A program made the translations under genes and the position numbers. 64,000 nucleotides of DNA from Venturia oleaginea (lineage: Eukaryota > Ascomycota > Dothideomycetes > Venturiales > Venturiaceae): assembly GCA_013176395.1 (NCBI GenBank), contig JABMLP010000025.1, forward strand, positions 1 to 64,000, written 5' to 3'. Below the pieces are notes generated by a model, which did no database searches, was not told the DNA's origin, and was given only the letters and a program-made list of their open reading frames with translations. This document shows positions 21,791-32,592 of this stretch, piece after piece (position 1 is the stretch's first letter; each line of letters opens with the position of its first letter).

Positions 21791-21981
21791 TGTCACGGCA
21801 GCGATAGGATGTATAGAATGAACTAGGGTTCTAAGAACTGAGTGTGATAATAGAATTTACGGTAGAGAACGAGTTACTACGAGGGCGCGAAGATATCGCG
21901 CCTTAGCCACAATGTGGCTAAGCCGATACGCCCGAGCCATGAAGTAACGTGACGGCAAAGGAGCCATGCCGTGCCGTCACA
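21791..21981 (-). mobile_element. short LTR-like element, family A, copy 3
   Basis: 191 bp, TGTCACGGCA ... TGCCGTGCCGTCACA, with duplications tctat (21786-21790, 21982-21986). Its reverse complement aligns along most of its length with the copy at 34343-34534. It lies about 190 bp after the H3-like stop codon. Confidence 0.75.
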
Positions 21982-22327
21982 TCTATATTTTTGAATAATA
22001 GAGTCTAGGAGACTTCATTAGTACTTTTCTACCATAAACCCTACGTTCAACGTTGCGTGATTAATATTGATATAATAATTTGTTCGAGGAATGAACAAAA
22101 AAATTCCATCCTTAAACACAAACGAATACAACAATATTCCAACGATGGGATCTTCTAATACTTTATAGATCTACCAAGAGCACATCAATAACCCCAGCTA
22201 TTGAGTTTAGAACATGTATCAAAGGCTACTTCGAGAATCTCTTCTTATTTCAGCTCCTTCGTAAGGTTTTTGACTTTTTGTTTGAAGAATGAATAAAGAT
22301 ATTCGATTCTTAAACGAAACACAATAC

Positions 22328-22486
22328 TGTTACGGGGAACTCGTTTCTCAACACAGTTGATTATGTCAAGACCTTCTTGACACCTGTGTTCTCTTGTTCT
22401 GGTCCGCGGGTTTGGGGTAAGGGCAATATCAGTCTGGAAGTACTTACCTTAAGTACCTTCCCTTGCTCAGGTTCTTTGGAGGCTCA
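22328..22486 (+). mobile_element. solo LTR, family B (159 bp), copy 1
   Basis: TGTTACGGGGAACTCG ... GGAGGCTCA. The copy at 34153-34311 has exactly the same length in the opposite orientation and perfect ctag flanks. Here the flanks are atac and ctac (one mismatch). The LTR touches the end of the CACTA element that begins at 22490. Confidence 0.75.
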
Positions 22487-22812
22487 CTACACTACGGTCA
22501 CAAACACATTGTAAACGCCAAAATTACGGAAAATACAACCAAATCACCGTTTTTCACGGGATTTCTCTCAGGAATTCTCATTGTACTCAAAAAAAGTCCG
22601 TAAACAATCTAGCATTCAGTCTATTGTAAATTTCAGCCCTTTTTTTGGTTTTTGGCGGGGAGATCCCCCCCCCCCCCCCAAAAAAAAAGTCACGTGCACT
22701 GCATCGCCGCATCGCCGCAAAAACAACAACAAATCTAGCTCTATCACCAGATTAACTATATAATTACAGCGACATAGGCAGATAGCCTCCAATCCAGGCC
22801 CTAAACTGGGGG

Positions 22813-24072
22813 CTATGCATCCTCCGCGTCCAGGGTCTTTGCCCCAATGAAGCACTCGTACGTGCAGACTCTTCCAAATGCCATCTTCTTGTTAGATACC
22901 GTGGAAGCGATGATATACCATGACTCTGATTCTTCGTCAATTTCGGGTAATTGGCCACTCAGTGACTTGAACCAACTGCTTCCTTTCTGACGTACCAGGG
23001 CTGCATCTTGCTGTGTCTTCTTTTTCAATGCAAGAGCTTGTTTGGCCAAAGAATCTTTCTTTTCAGCTCTCTTTCTCTCGTTATTATCGTTAACATCCAC
23101 CACAATTGACGTTTTTTGAAAGCTTCTTTTAGCACTCGGGGCCAATATAAGAGTAGGGTCTTGAGGGTCTCGTTCCTTGCGCTTTTTCGAGGCTATCTGA
23201 GTAGATTGTAGAGTAGAATCTAGCGCTTCAAGGTCGCCATCAATCTCGTTAAGTCGAGCGCCGTAGTCATCGCGTTAGTCATCGCTATAGACGCTAATAT
23301 CATCATCGATATTGATCTGATCCTGAGAGTCCTCGAAATCGGCGGCCTCATCGTCGTATGTATATGGCAAAGATGGCTCGGCAGAAACCGACCTCGAATA
23401 GATAACAGGTGTAGCAAGCACCTCGGCGACATGAGAGAACTGTTTTGATGGCTTTGAAGGTGTAAAATCGATCATTCTGGCACCCTCGGTGTCTTGACTT
23501 GCTAATGAAGTTGGTGTAGATATCGGTGTAGATTTCAACTTTGCCCTGCCATTTTTTCGAGGAACCTTTGGTGTCATTATAACCTTTCTTCGTCGGCACT
23601 CTTCGGTACGAATATAGTCCAACTTGATCTTTAGTAAGGCTGCGGAGGGCCAATAGCCTACATATCTGGATAGAGTAGGACTTTCGGTATGGAGGGCGGT
23701 GAACAGATTTTGACGATCTGTATGACTCTGAGATTTAAAAGGCTTGGTTTGCTTAACGGGATTAAAACGTGTACTAAAAGAGAGAGATAAGTAGCTTTCT
23801 TTGATGAGATATTGAGTAGTTACTAACGCTTCAAGATTCAGAGTCCCATCACCATTGCGAATCGGAACCGACTCCTTTTGACTATAAGATCTCGCGATAT
23901 TGAGTGACTTCGCTACCGCAGATTTATAGTCTGCAATCAGCTCCTTGTGAATATTCTCCGGGTAGTTCCGCACGGCCAGATTAATGGTGACGAGGATGTC
24001 TGCCAAGGTGGTGATCTCGGTATCAAGAGGTTGCTCAATCGGGCGTTCACTCAAAGCTGTTTTTGACGCCAT
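22813..24072 (-). pseudogene. second ORF of the CACTA element, unknown function, one in-frame stop
   Basis: A single reading frame from ATG at 24072 to a stop at 22813 is interrupted only by TAA at 23275-23277. The N-terminal ~200 residues are mixed helical, the centre is Ser/Thr/Pro-rich, an acidic stretch precedes the stop, and the part after it is rich in Lys/Glu with a coiled-coil-like run (ERKRAEKKDSLAKQALALKK). No domain was recognised. Its location inside the CACTA ends, divergent from the transposase, suggests an accessory transposition protein, by analogy with two-gene CACTA elements. Confidence 0.55.
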
Positions 24073-24861
24073 TATAAGTCTTTGAAAGGTTGTAATCGTG
24101 AAGGTAGAATTATCTACAGCTAGATTCTCCTATTATACACCTCAACCCCACCTTAGCATGACACCTAGACCGTTTCATACACCGACAATAACGATATGTC
24201 CGAATCAGTAGCCGTTTCAAACGTCTCGAGTCAATCCGGAGGTGGATTCTGCGGCCGGTAGCCTCAGAATCTCACACCTCTATTGTGACTCGAACACATC
24301 ACTCTCGCTGGCATACCAAAAATGGCTGTATTCTGCTTTTTTGAACGAGATCTCGGCGAATCTATACATCGATGTTCTATCCGGACTCGTACAAGACATC
24401 GTGAGGCTTGAATACGACGTCAAAACCTCAATCTTCCTACCTATAACGCTGCAGATGAGCCCGCCGGCATCGAGACCGATGACGAGATAGTCGATGATGA
24501 GTCTCACACCCCGCCAAGCCCTCAGAATGAGCAGAATAAGCCACTAGGTTACGATTCTGATATCGATATTGGTGATGGAATCGACTTTGAGCGAAGTAAG
24601 TTGAAGTCAACTTTGAGATAAATAGGAACCTTCAGCGATTGAGCAACTTCAATTCTTTTCGAGGACGATATAACCTCATTCTACACTACTTTTAATCCCT
24701 GTAACGTCCTCTTAGCAGAATTGGCCTTTCATTTAAGCTGGAGGTCCCCAAGTTAACATAAAGCTAACTTTCTTTAAGTACGTCAACTCTCCGACGCCCA
24801 ATTACGGTATCTTCAACTCTCTGAATGGGTTGATTACCATGTCAGCCGAGAACAATACAAT

Positions 24862-26104
24862 ATGCTACGCTATATCGTCGAGGATGGGTGGTCTACACAG
24901 TTGCCAGATCTAAGCCGCCGCGGCGATGTTCTTACGGCACTGACGAGGCTCGAGGGTAGAACCTTTGACTGCTGTATCAAGAGTTGTATTGCATACACTG
25001 GCGATTACGCTAATCTAGAGGGTTGCAGTAGTTGTAACGAACCTCGTTATTACTATAGCACTCGCCGTGCACGAAAAACCTTCCTATATATCCCTCTTAT
25101 ACCTCGCCTCAGGTATCAATTCCAATCGGCTATACGAGCAGAGACCCTCCAAAAACACCACCAAAAGTACTGGATCAACCCTATTGACCAGTTACCATTA
25201 GTCTATGATGACTGGTGGTCCGGCGAAAGGTACCGAGATCTCAGAAAAGAAGGCTATTTCAAGCGACCAACTGACATCGCTTTTGCACTACATTATGATG
25301 GCGTTCAGGCTATCAAATCGGGCAATCACTCGGTCAGCCCAGTCATTCTCGTCAACTATAACCTACCACCATCGATTCGCTATAAGAAGGGTAATATATT
25401 ACTCTCTCTCGTCATTCCAGGGCCCAACAAACATGAGGATATTGACAGCTATCTAAGGCCTCTCGTTGACGAGCTCAAACTTCTCAAAACTGGGGTCAAG
25501 GCACACAATAAATACCGTGGTAGAGAGTTCACGATGCGAGCGAATGTGGTGTTGGTTTGTGGTAAGTCCCTCTCTATTTCAATATATGGTCATTCGGTTA
25601 CCGGAGACATCTATAATAATATTTATTTCAACTTCATTCAATAGTCTAGATACTTTTTAGCTAACTAACCTACCATATAGGTGATGGCCCTGCAGTATCT
25701 GAGCTCTGCGGAATGAAGCACCCCGGTAATGCAAACTCTCAAAAGACGTCTCAATTGGCTCCATCTCGTCACAATACGTCACTGACCTCAATCGCAGGGA
25801 CCACTATGTCTGCTACCGCACTGCAGCCAATCCACGCTGCAATTTCGGCTCAATATCAACACTTTTCATGGTCAGATCTCGTCAATTTGCGCTCATTACA
25901 CGGTGGAAGAACCCTCAATTGGATGACTACGTACACCAGATTACTGTGGCTCACGAGAATGGTAGAAAGGAGATCATTGAGGTGGAAGGTATCTACTGCC
26001 TAATTGGGGTTCTAGAGGAAAAAGATGAGGGCCATCGCACGCGCAAGTCACGGCTTATTGTAGGGGCTTTGAACTATGTTAGAATGCATGGTTTGGAGCC
26101 TTAA
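24862..26104 (+). pseudogene. Tnp2/Plavaka-like transposase fragment
   Basis: The frame 24862-25561 includes CCIKSCIAYTGDYANLEGC with SSCNEPRY (zinc-ligand pattern typical of Tnp2-like proteins), PLVYDDWWSG and LSLVIPGPNKHEDIDSYLRP. An intron (donor at 25562, acceptor before gtgatggcc at 25681) continues to VCGDGPAVSELCGMKHPGNA. After about 25740 the family sequence is lost and only a short unrelated frame follows to 26104. Upstream exons from about 24195 are present but interrupted (acidic stretch at 24470-24596). Most of the catalytic C-terminal half is missing. Confidence 0.7.
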
Positions 26105-26480
26105 AATCACTGTATATTAGCTATATTACACTATATTTAGTGGTCATGAGTGACACGGCAATCTCGCCGAGATCACGAGAATATATTGCTTTTTGAACGG
26201 ATTGTAATCTACGGGATTTTCTAGTGCATTGTAACAAGATACGTACACCAAAAAACGGAGATTCCATTGTAAATTACACCAAAAAAGGGTGAAATCGGCC
26301 ACGGGAATCTAGATGTAAAATACACCTAAAATCGTTGTAATCTACAAAATTCTATAACCGTAGTGGTGGTCCATCGAGAAGTCTTTGTCTTACGCCACGT
26401 AGGAGGGATGTCTTGGTATACTAATCGTTGGTCCTGCATACGGTCTCAAGGTGATGCCTCGTCTAGAGAGAAGCTATCTC

Positions 26481-26656
26481 TGTTATGGGCATGGCCCATG
26501 GTTGGTATAGGCTAAGAGCCTAAGCCTGATTGAGCCTAGTATAGAGAAAGAACCTCATTGAGGTTCTCTGTTTGTAGATACCTTCACTCCTTAACTGAAT
26601 CTAAACAATCTTTGGCTACGAGTATGCTGCGTCTTTCCAGCTACCGTCCCGTAATA
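26481..26656 (+). repeat. 5' LTR of the Gypsy element
   Basis: 176 bp, tgttatggg ... cccgtaata. It contains a TATA-like box (agtatagag near 26536) and, at 26593-26603, the sequence aactgaatcta that is complementary to the PBS; by analogy with Tf1 this should be the 5' end of the transcript. Confidence 0.92.
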
Positions 26657-26667
26657 TAGATTCAGTT
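26657..26667 (+). promoter_or_regulatory. self-priming primer-binding site
   Basis: tagattcagtt, immediately after the 5' LTR, is a perfect reverse complement of aactgaatcta at 26593-26603 and pairing stops at exactly 11 nt. Tf1-type elements prime reverse transcription by folding the 5' end of their own mRNA onto the PBS with 11 nt, so the same mechanism is inferred. Confidence 0.75.
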
Positions 26668-26690
26668 CTTTACAAACCTAGGTGTACTTG

Positions 26691-27785
26691 ATGCGTAGCA
26701 ACAGTACCCTATCGACTCCTACAACCTACACCCCTACTACCGACGACGACCCAATCGCGAGCATTACGCAAGGAATCGACAAACTCTCAATGGCTCGAGC
26801 AAATTCGCCTGACACCATACAACAATTGGTGGCAGCTCTGACCGCAGTCAGTGTTGATGGGAACACCGGTGCAAAAGCTATTGCATGGCCTAAATGGGAC
26901 GGGAAAAGAGACAACTACACGCTGTTCAGATGGCAGATCAAGACAAAAATCACTGTTGAAAATGGGAAGCTTGGAAGCAATTAAGGAATATGCGCGAACA
27001 TCTTCAACGGGCTTCCGACAGAGAAACAACAACGCGTCATCCAATGGCTAAGCAATGGAGAGCAACATGACAACTACGAACCCGAGTCCTTTATCAAGCA
27101 TATGGACGACAAGTTCTTAGATCATGAAGCGGAAGCTAAAGCTCTCGACGAGCTGAACAAGATTAGCCAAGGCAGCAGACAACCGTTCGAAGACTTCCGC
27201 CAGCAGTTCGAACAACTGACATCGCAAGCTGGATCCCTAGCGCCGCAAAGAGCCTCAAAGATCACTATCATGAACAACGCGCTCAACTACTCCCTCCAAC
27301 AGACCTTGAAATCAGTGCGATTGTCCAGGGACGACTACGACACTTACGTAAAAGATGTACAGTACTTCGCGACGAAGACAGAGGCTCTATCCCACCAACG
27401 CCGCTATCCAAGTACGGATAAGGAGACGCCAACGACTCGAGGGAGGCCACAATCACCCCAAACAGTCAGTCGTGACGCAGAAGGCGATGTCGAAATGACT
27501 GGCATCAACGCCCTTTCAGCGCAGATCGCAGCACTGATAGCTCGGGTCGATACACTCGGAAAGGATGCGAAGAAGGACCGACGACCTAGAGCGAAATGGC
27601 GATCCCAAACAGAGTTCTTGGCACTTATACAAGCGGGCAAATGCGGGCGCTGTAAGAAGCCCAAGCACCACCCGAACGTATGCGAATTCCGACCAGCAAC
27701 ACGTCCAAAGACTCAGGTCACTGCGGTAATCACACAGCATACCGATGACTCCCTACAGGAAGCCTCATCAGAGTCGGAAAACTAG
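26691..27785 (+). pseudogene. Gag of the Gypsy element, with premature stop
   Basis: One frame from ATG 26691 to TAG 27783-27785, broken by TAA at 26982-26984 (CAA to TAA would explain it). Downstream it shows a capsid-like helical region (residues about 130-230) and a CCHC zinc knuckle CGRCKKPKHHPNVC. Ends in an acidic Ser/Glu tail that overlaps the start of the Pol frame. Confidence 0.85.
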
Positions 27786-30700
27786 CTACCCTTGTGCATC
27801 GTCGCGCACGAGGGTCTGAAGTAGATGTACATGGCGAAGACATTACAAAGCTACCAGGCATAAGAGAAATCAAAGCAGCAAAGGATAGGATGGAAAGTAC
27901 ACCCTTCTTGATAGATACCTTGATCAATGGAACTTCTTTCACCGAATCCTTCTTTGATAACGGCTGCCTCCCTTATGCTGCTTTCAGCGAGAAGAGTGTC
28001 CAAACACATCGTCTACCGCGCATCCCAATTGACACCAAACAATTGGCACTGGCTAAAGAGAGCCACGAGAACGGAGAAGACCTCCGTATTACGCACATGA
28101 CCTACGCTACGATCGACATTGATGGTCGAGCAGAGCGAGTCTATGGGTATATAGTGAAAGGATTGAGCTTCCCTATTATCCTAGGCAAGGCATGGGCAGA
28201 GAGAAACTGGGTGCGATATATAGCAGCTAAGAGAAAGCTGCTTATTGGTCAAGGATCCCAGCGCATCACGGTAAGAGAAAAGGGGTGGCTAGAACAGAAC
28301 ACCAAAGCGCGAGACCGGCTCGCTCACGTGCGGGCGGCTTGTCTAGTGTCAGGATCTGTATTTGCAGCTATTGTTGGAAGGGCCCAGCGACGGTTGAGAA
28401 GAGATGGACCGGATGGTACACAAGTGCTGGCTATCTCGATGTCGGATATCAACAAGGCCCTAAGCAAGTTAGCAGAAAGAAAACAGAGAAAGACTGAGGA
28501 AGAAATCCGACAAGAGATACCAGAAGAAATAGCAGAGCATGCTGATGCCTTTCTCGACGACGAAGACGGAGAGATCGCGCCCCATCAAGAGGGTCGCGAT
28601 CACGTTATCGAATTGATACGAGATGAACAAGGTCGCGAGGCAGAAGTTCCTTGGGGCCCATTATACGGCATGTCGAGGGAAGAGCTATTAGTCCTACGAA
28701 AAACACTTTCGGACTATATGGACAAGGGCTGGATACGCGCCAGCAACTCACCAGCGGCAGCCCCAGTCTTATTTGTAAGGAAACCAGGTGGAGGTATTCG
28801 GATGTGTGTAGACTATCGGGCACTGAATCGAATCACTCGATCGGACCGCTACCCATTGCCACTAATCCGAGAAACCCTACGAAATCTAGCAACAGCGCGT
28901 TGGTACACCAAACTTGACGTCAGAGCGGCATTTCATCGGCTCCGCATCAAGCACGGCGATGAGTGGAAAACGGCTTTTCGCACTCGATTTGGACTATTCG
29001 AATGGCTAGTTACCCCCTTCGGACTAGCTGGCGCACCCGCGAGCTTTCAACGATACATCAACGGAGTCCTACGGGAATCCCTAGATATCTGCTGTTCAGC
29101 CTACATGGACGATGTCTTGATATGGAGCGACGGCGACTATCTGGATCACATGGTTAAGGTTAACCAAATTCTTGCCAAGCTCAAGACTGCTGGACTTCGG
29201 CTAGACTTAAGCAAGTGCGAGTTTGCTGTTCAGGAGGTCAAATATCTGGGGTTCATTATCACTGCAGGAGAAGGGATCAAAGTCGACCCAGAGAAAGTTG
29301 CCGCGATTAAAGAATGGGAGGCTCCAGTCAATGTCACAGGCGTACGCTCCTTCCTAGGCTTTGCAAATTTCTACCGAGACTTCATCGACAACTTCTCAGA
29401 GCTCTCCGACCCCTTAATCAAGTTAACACGGAAGGCCGTCGCTTTTGTCTGGAACAAAGAACATGAGAACGCCTTTCAAGTCTTGAAGGAGCTATTCATC
29501 TCCGCCCCAATACTGGCTCACTGGAATCCAGACCTGGATACGGTACTCGAGTGCGACTGCTCTGGCTACGCGCTGGGAGGCACGTTGTCGCAGAAGGATA
29601 TGAAAGGAAAACTACGACCAGTAGCATACTTCTCCCGCAAGCTCACTGCGGCTGAATGTAACTACGAGATCCACGATAAAGAATTACTGGCAGTAATCAA
29701 GTCCATTGAACACTGGAGAGGAGAACTACGCAGTGTTGCAGCACCTTTCAAAGTCCTTACCGATCACAAGAATCTCCGCTACTTTATGACAGCGCAGCGT
29801 TTGTCAGAGAGACAAGCAAGATGGTCGCTAATTCTATCTGAGTACCAATTCCAGCTGGAATTTCGCGCCGGAAAACTAGCGCAAAGACCAGACGCACTAT
29901 CAAGAAGACATCAAGATATGCCACATGACAAGAACGACGAGAGACTACAAGGGCGAGTGGCCCAGTTGATCAAGGACGAATGGCTTCCTCCTCTTTCCGA
30001 GAGGACGACCGAAACAATCGCAATACAAGCCCTTATCTGCCCAGTCAATACACCGAATACATCCAATAGTACATGGGACGTTATACGGGAGCCCCAGCAA
30101 AATACTGGACTGGACGGTCGACACCAGCTGACTGCCGAAAACGGTCAACACCGGTCCACTACTAGGTACGGTCAAAACCGGTCAGTTGCAAAAGGATGCG
30201 ATCTTTTCGAGAAACCAGAGTTACAACTTCTCTGGGATCGCGCAATAGCAGAGGACCAATCCTACGAAGCTATTCATACGGCTATAGTTACTGGCGAACG
30301 TTCCTTTCCTCCAGAGCTCAAGTTGTCGGTACAGCTACCCGAATGCGAAGTAGACGACCACGGCGCGGTCACGAGAAGAGGGATCCTATGGGTACCAGAT
30401 TGGGAACCGCTGCGAACAACGCTGGTCCAACAAACTCACGATTCCCATGTTACTGGACACCCAGGGAGAGATAGCACGCTTGCGATTCTATCCAGAAGTT
30501 TCTTTTGGCCCCAACAATACAAGACAGTCCGGCAGTTTGTACGTAATTGCGACGTATGTGGGAGAACAGGAATATGGCGTGATAAGAAGCGAGGTCTTCT
30601 GAAACCACTTCCAATCCCGGCCCGCTTCCACAGCGAGCTATCAATCGATTTCATGACTGATTTGCCCGCGGAGGAAAACGGCCCAAAATACCTCATGGTT

Positions 30701-31870
30701 ATCACAGATCGCCTCCTCAAAAGTGTTACGTTGGAGGCTATGACTACAATGAGCGCCAAAGAGTGCGCGAAAAGGTTCTTACAATGCCACTATCGCTACC
30801 ACGGATTTCCCATGGCATTGACGTCGGACAGAGGCAGCAATTGGACAGGTCGTTTTTGGAGGAAGCTTTGCGAACTTACAAAGATTGAGCAGAGACTCTC
30901 TACAGCCTTTCATCCACAGACTGATGGCGCGACCGAGCGCATGAACCAGGAAGTTCTACGCTATCTCCGCGCCTTCATCGCATACTCCCAACTAGACTGG
31001 CCAACGCTACTACCTACGGCTATGTTAGCACTGAACAATCGTGACTCTTCAGTCACAGGGATGAGTCCATTCTATCTAACCCACGGCTACCATGCGGAAC
31101 CAATCCAGAAAGTACAACGAATCTCACCCAGTAACTCACCAACAGCCGATGCCGAGACCTTTGTGCAACGAATAGAAGAGGCACAAGAATATGCACAGGC
31201 AGCGATGGCCTGGTCCCAGCAGAAGATGGAGAACGACGCCAACAGGTCACGTCAAGCTGCCGAAACGTTAAAAAAGGGCGACAAAGTCTGGTTGAACCTT
31301 AGGAATATCAATACTCCGCAGCTATCAAAGAAACTGTCGTGGACGCAAGCCAAATACACTGTCGAGAACCAGATCTCCCCGATGGTATACGAGCTGGCTG
31401 ACCTGCCAAGTGGTATCCATAACCGTTTCCACGTTGACCTACTCCGCCGAGCCGCAACCGACACACTGCCCTCACAAGAATCCGATGATACCCAGCCGCC
31501 ACCATTAGTGCCTCAAACCGAAGAAACAGAGGCTGAGTTTGAAGTAGAACGTATACTTCGCGCAGAGAAGAAACGGGTTGGGCGAGGCTGGGTTCGTCAG
31601 TTATTAATCAAATGGAAAGGCTATGCAGATCCCGATTGGCAGCCACGTTCATTATTCACAGAAGTCGAGGACTTAGACCGCTTCGAGGCAGAGTATGGCA
31701 AGGGCGACGGTGTCGGCGAAGATATAGGAGCTCAAACAGGGGCCCGAAGAAACCGAGTAGCGGTGGCCAGCGCCTTCGAATCTGCTACAAGCTGGCAGAA
31801 GCGATGTATGGCGTTTGTCTGTTTGATTATCCCACCTACCACACCCTCTTTAGTCCTGCACACCCGGTAA
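27749..31870 (+). CDS. Pol polyprotein of the Gypsy chromovirus (PR-RT-RH-IN-chromodomain)
   Basis: Over 1350 codons open in the -1 frame relative to Gag, with a 37-nt overlap, suggesting Pol is made by frameshift fusion. Order: aspartic protease region (FFDNGC where D-S/T-G-C is expected), reverse transcriptase with YMDD, RNase H (LECDCSG, EIHDKELLAV, LTDHKNLRY), integrase zinc finger (H..H..CDVC), integrase core (SIDFMTD, SDRGSNW, ATERMN), and a chromodomain (EFEVERILRAEKK, LIKWKGYADPDWQP). The frame itself has no stop. The Ser/Thr to Asn change in the protease active site could disable processing. Confidence 0.93.
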   Translation, partial: LPTGSLIRVGKLATLVHRRARGSEVDVHGEDITKLPGIREIKAAKDRMESTPFLIDTLINGTSFTESFFDNGCLPYAAFSEKSVQTHRLPRIPIDTKQLALAKESHENGEDLRITHMTYATIDIDGRAERVYGYIVKGLSFPIILGKAWAERNWVRYIAAKRKLLIGQGSQRITVREKGWLEQNTKARDRLAHVRAACLVSGSVFAAIVGRAQRRLRRDGPDGTQVLAISMSDINKALSKLAERKQRKTEEEIRQEIPEEIAEHADAFLDDEDGEIAPHQEGRDHVIELIRDEQGREAEVPWGPLYGMSREELLVLRKTLSDYMDKGWIRASNSPAAAPVLFVRKPGGGIRMCVDYRALNRITRSDRYPLPLIRETLRNLATARWYTKLDVRAAFHRLRIKHGDEWKTAFRTRFGLFEWLVTPFGLAGAPASFQRYINGVLRESLDICCSAYMDDVLIWSDGDYLDHMVKVNQILAKLKTAGLRLDLSKCEFAVQEVKYLGFIITAGEGIKVDPEKVAAIKEWEAPVNVTGVRSFLGFANFYRDFIDNFSELSDPLIKLTRKAVAFVWNKEHENAFQVLKELFISAPILAHWNPDLDTVLECDCSGYALGGTLSQKDMKGKLRPVAYFSRKLTAAECNYEIHDKELLAVIKSIEHWRGELRSVAAPFKVLTDHKNLRYFMTAQRLSERQARWSLILSEYQFQLEFRAGKLAQRPDALSRRHQDMPHDKNDERLQGRVAQLIKDEWLPPLSERTTETIAIQALICPVNTPNTSNSTWDVIREPQQNTGLDGRHQLTAENGQHRSTTRYGQNRSVAKGCDLFEKPELQLLWDRAIAEDQSYEAIHTAIVTGERSFPPELKLSVQLPECEVDDHGAVTRRGILWVPDWEPLRTTLVQQTHDSHVTGHPGRDSTLAILSRSFFWPQQYKTVRQFVRNCDVCGRTGIWRDKKRGLLKPLPIPARFHSELSIDFMTDLPAEENGPKYLMVITDRLLKSVTLEAMTTMSAKECAKRFLQCHYRYHGFPMALTSDRGSNWTGRFWRKLCELTKIEQRLSTAFHPQTDGATERMNQEVLRYLRAFIAYSQLDWPTLLPTAMLALNNRDSSVTGMSPFYLTHGYHAEPIQKVQRISPSNSPTADAETFVQRIEEAQEYAQAAMAWSQQKMENDANRSRQAAETLKKGDKVWLNLRNINTPQLSKKLSWTQAKYTVENQISPMVYELADLPSGIHNRFHVDLLRRAATDTLPSQESDDTQPPPLVPQTEETEAEFEVERILRAEKKRVGRGWVRQLLIKWKGYADPDWQPRSLFTEVEDLDRFEAEYGKGDGVGEDIGAQTGARRNRVAVASAFESATSWQKRCMAFVCLIIPPTTPSLVLHTR

Positions 31871-31882
31871 GGAGGGGGGTAA

Positions 31883-32058
31883 TGTTATGGGCATGGCCCA
31901 TGGTTGGTATAGGCTAAGAGCCTAAGCCTGATTGAGTCTAGTATAGAGAAAGAACCTCATTGAGGTTCTCTGTTTGTAGATACCTTCACTCTTTAACTGA
32001 ATCTAAACAATCTTTGGCTACGAGTATGCTGCGTCTTTCCAGCTACCGTCCCGTAATA
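31883..32058 (+). repeat. 3' LTR of the Gypsy element
   Basis: 176 bp, same ends as the 5' LTR with two C-to-T differences, followed by the target duplication atctc. Confidence 0.92.
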
Positions 32059-32063
32059 ATCTC

Positions 32064-32592
32064 CTAAGGTAGTCGCTCATCAAGGGCAAAATACGGATGG
32101 GAATCCTGCTGTAGTAGGGTCGCTCCCAGTCGGAAGGGTCAGTCTCTGGAGAGAGGTTTGCGACAGCAAGGTCGCTTACACTCGCTTCTCGGAAAGATCT
32201 CACTTGAGGACCAGTTCGAATGGTTGTCGGAATTTATTATGTAAAAAAATGGTATTCAAAAGGATATTACCTGGGTTGAACATGTGAGAAATAGACTAGA
32301 TTTCGAAACTACGAGGACACTAGGAGAAGAGGTAGCCTAGAAGACGCGTGGTATAACTGCAGCCGAAATGCAAAAACCGTGACATCGTCTTTCTCCAGCC
32401 CAACATGCATCGAGTCCATTTTCTAACCCACTATTTACTTGGATGTCCGTCACAGTTAACCTGCTACAAATATATTAGCATGGTCTCCAAACTCGGAGAA
32501 GGGGGACACACGCAGCAAGTGAAATCACCCGTGTTAACAGCTGTTGGACTGCAGTTTGCGGTGCACGTCTTTAAGTAGTCAGGACAGTAGAT
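32064..32592. other. sequence right of the Gypsy element, no gene seen
   Basis: Continues the target-site sequence broken at 26480. It contains no supported ORF; the short minus-strand frame ending at 32018 begins in it and runs into the LTR. Confidence 0.4.

Larger units (their letters stand above)
22490..26365 (+). mobile_element. Plavaka-type CACTA (EnSpm) DNA transposon, defective
   Basis: Ends CACTACGGTCAC on the left and (reverse complement) CACTACGGTTAT on the right give the CACTA termini. Both subterminal regions are rich in attgtaa/ttacaat motifs, as expected for transposase-binding arrays. It holds a Tnp2-like transposase fragment on the plus strand and a second gene on the minus strand, in head-to-head arrangement around 24.1 kb. 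At about 3.9 kb it is shorter than elements with a full transposase. No clear 3-bp target duplication is left; the LTR at 22328-22486 abuts the left end. Confidence 0.75.
26481..32058 (+). mobile_element. Gypsy (Metaviridae) chromovirus LTR retrotransposon, complete structure
   Basis: Two 176-bp LTRs (26481-26656, 31883-32058) differ at two positions, both C in the 5' and T in the 3' LTR. Target duplications atctc lie at 26476-26480 and 32059-32063. A PBS follows the 5' LTR directly and a purine-rich tract (aaggaggggggtaa) precedes the 3' LTR. Gag and Pol lie in different frames. A C-terminal chromodomain places it in the chromovirus branch. The gag frame has a stop, so this copy is probably not autonomous. 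Confidence 0.95.

Noticed and set aside
22487..26368. Three-base target duplication for the CACTA element
   Set aside because: Left flank cta and right flank gtg do not match; the adjacent solo LTR or mutation may have removed it, so none is claimed.
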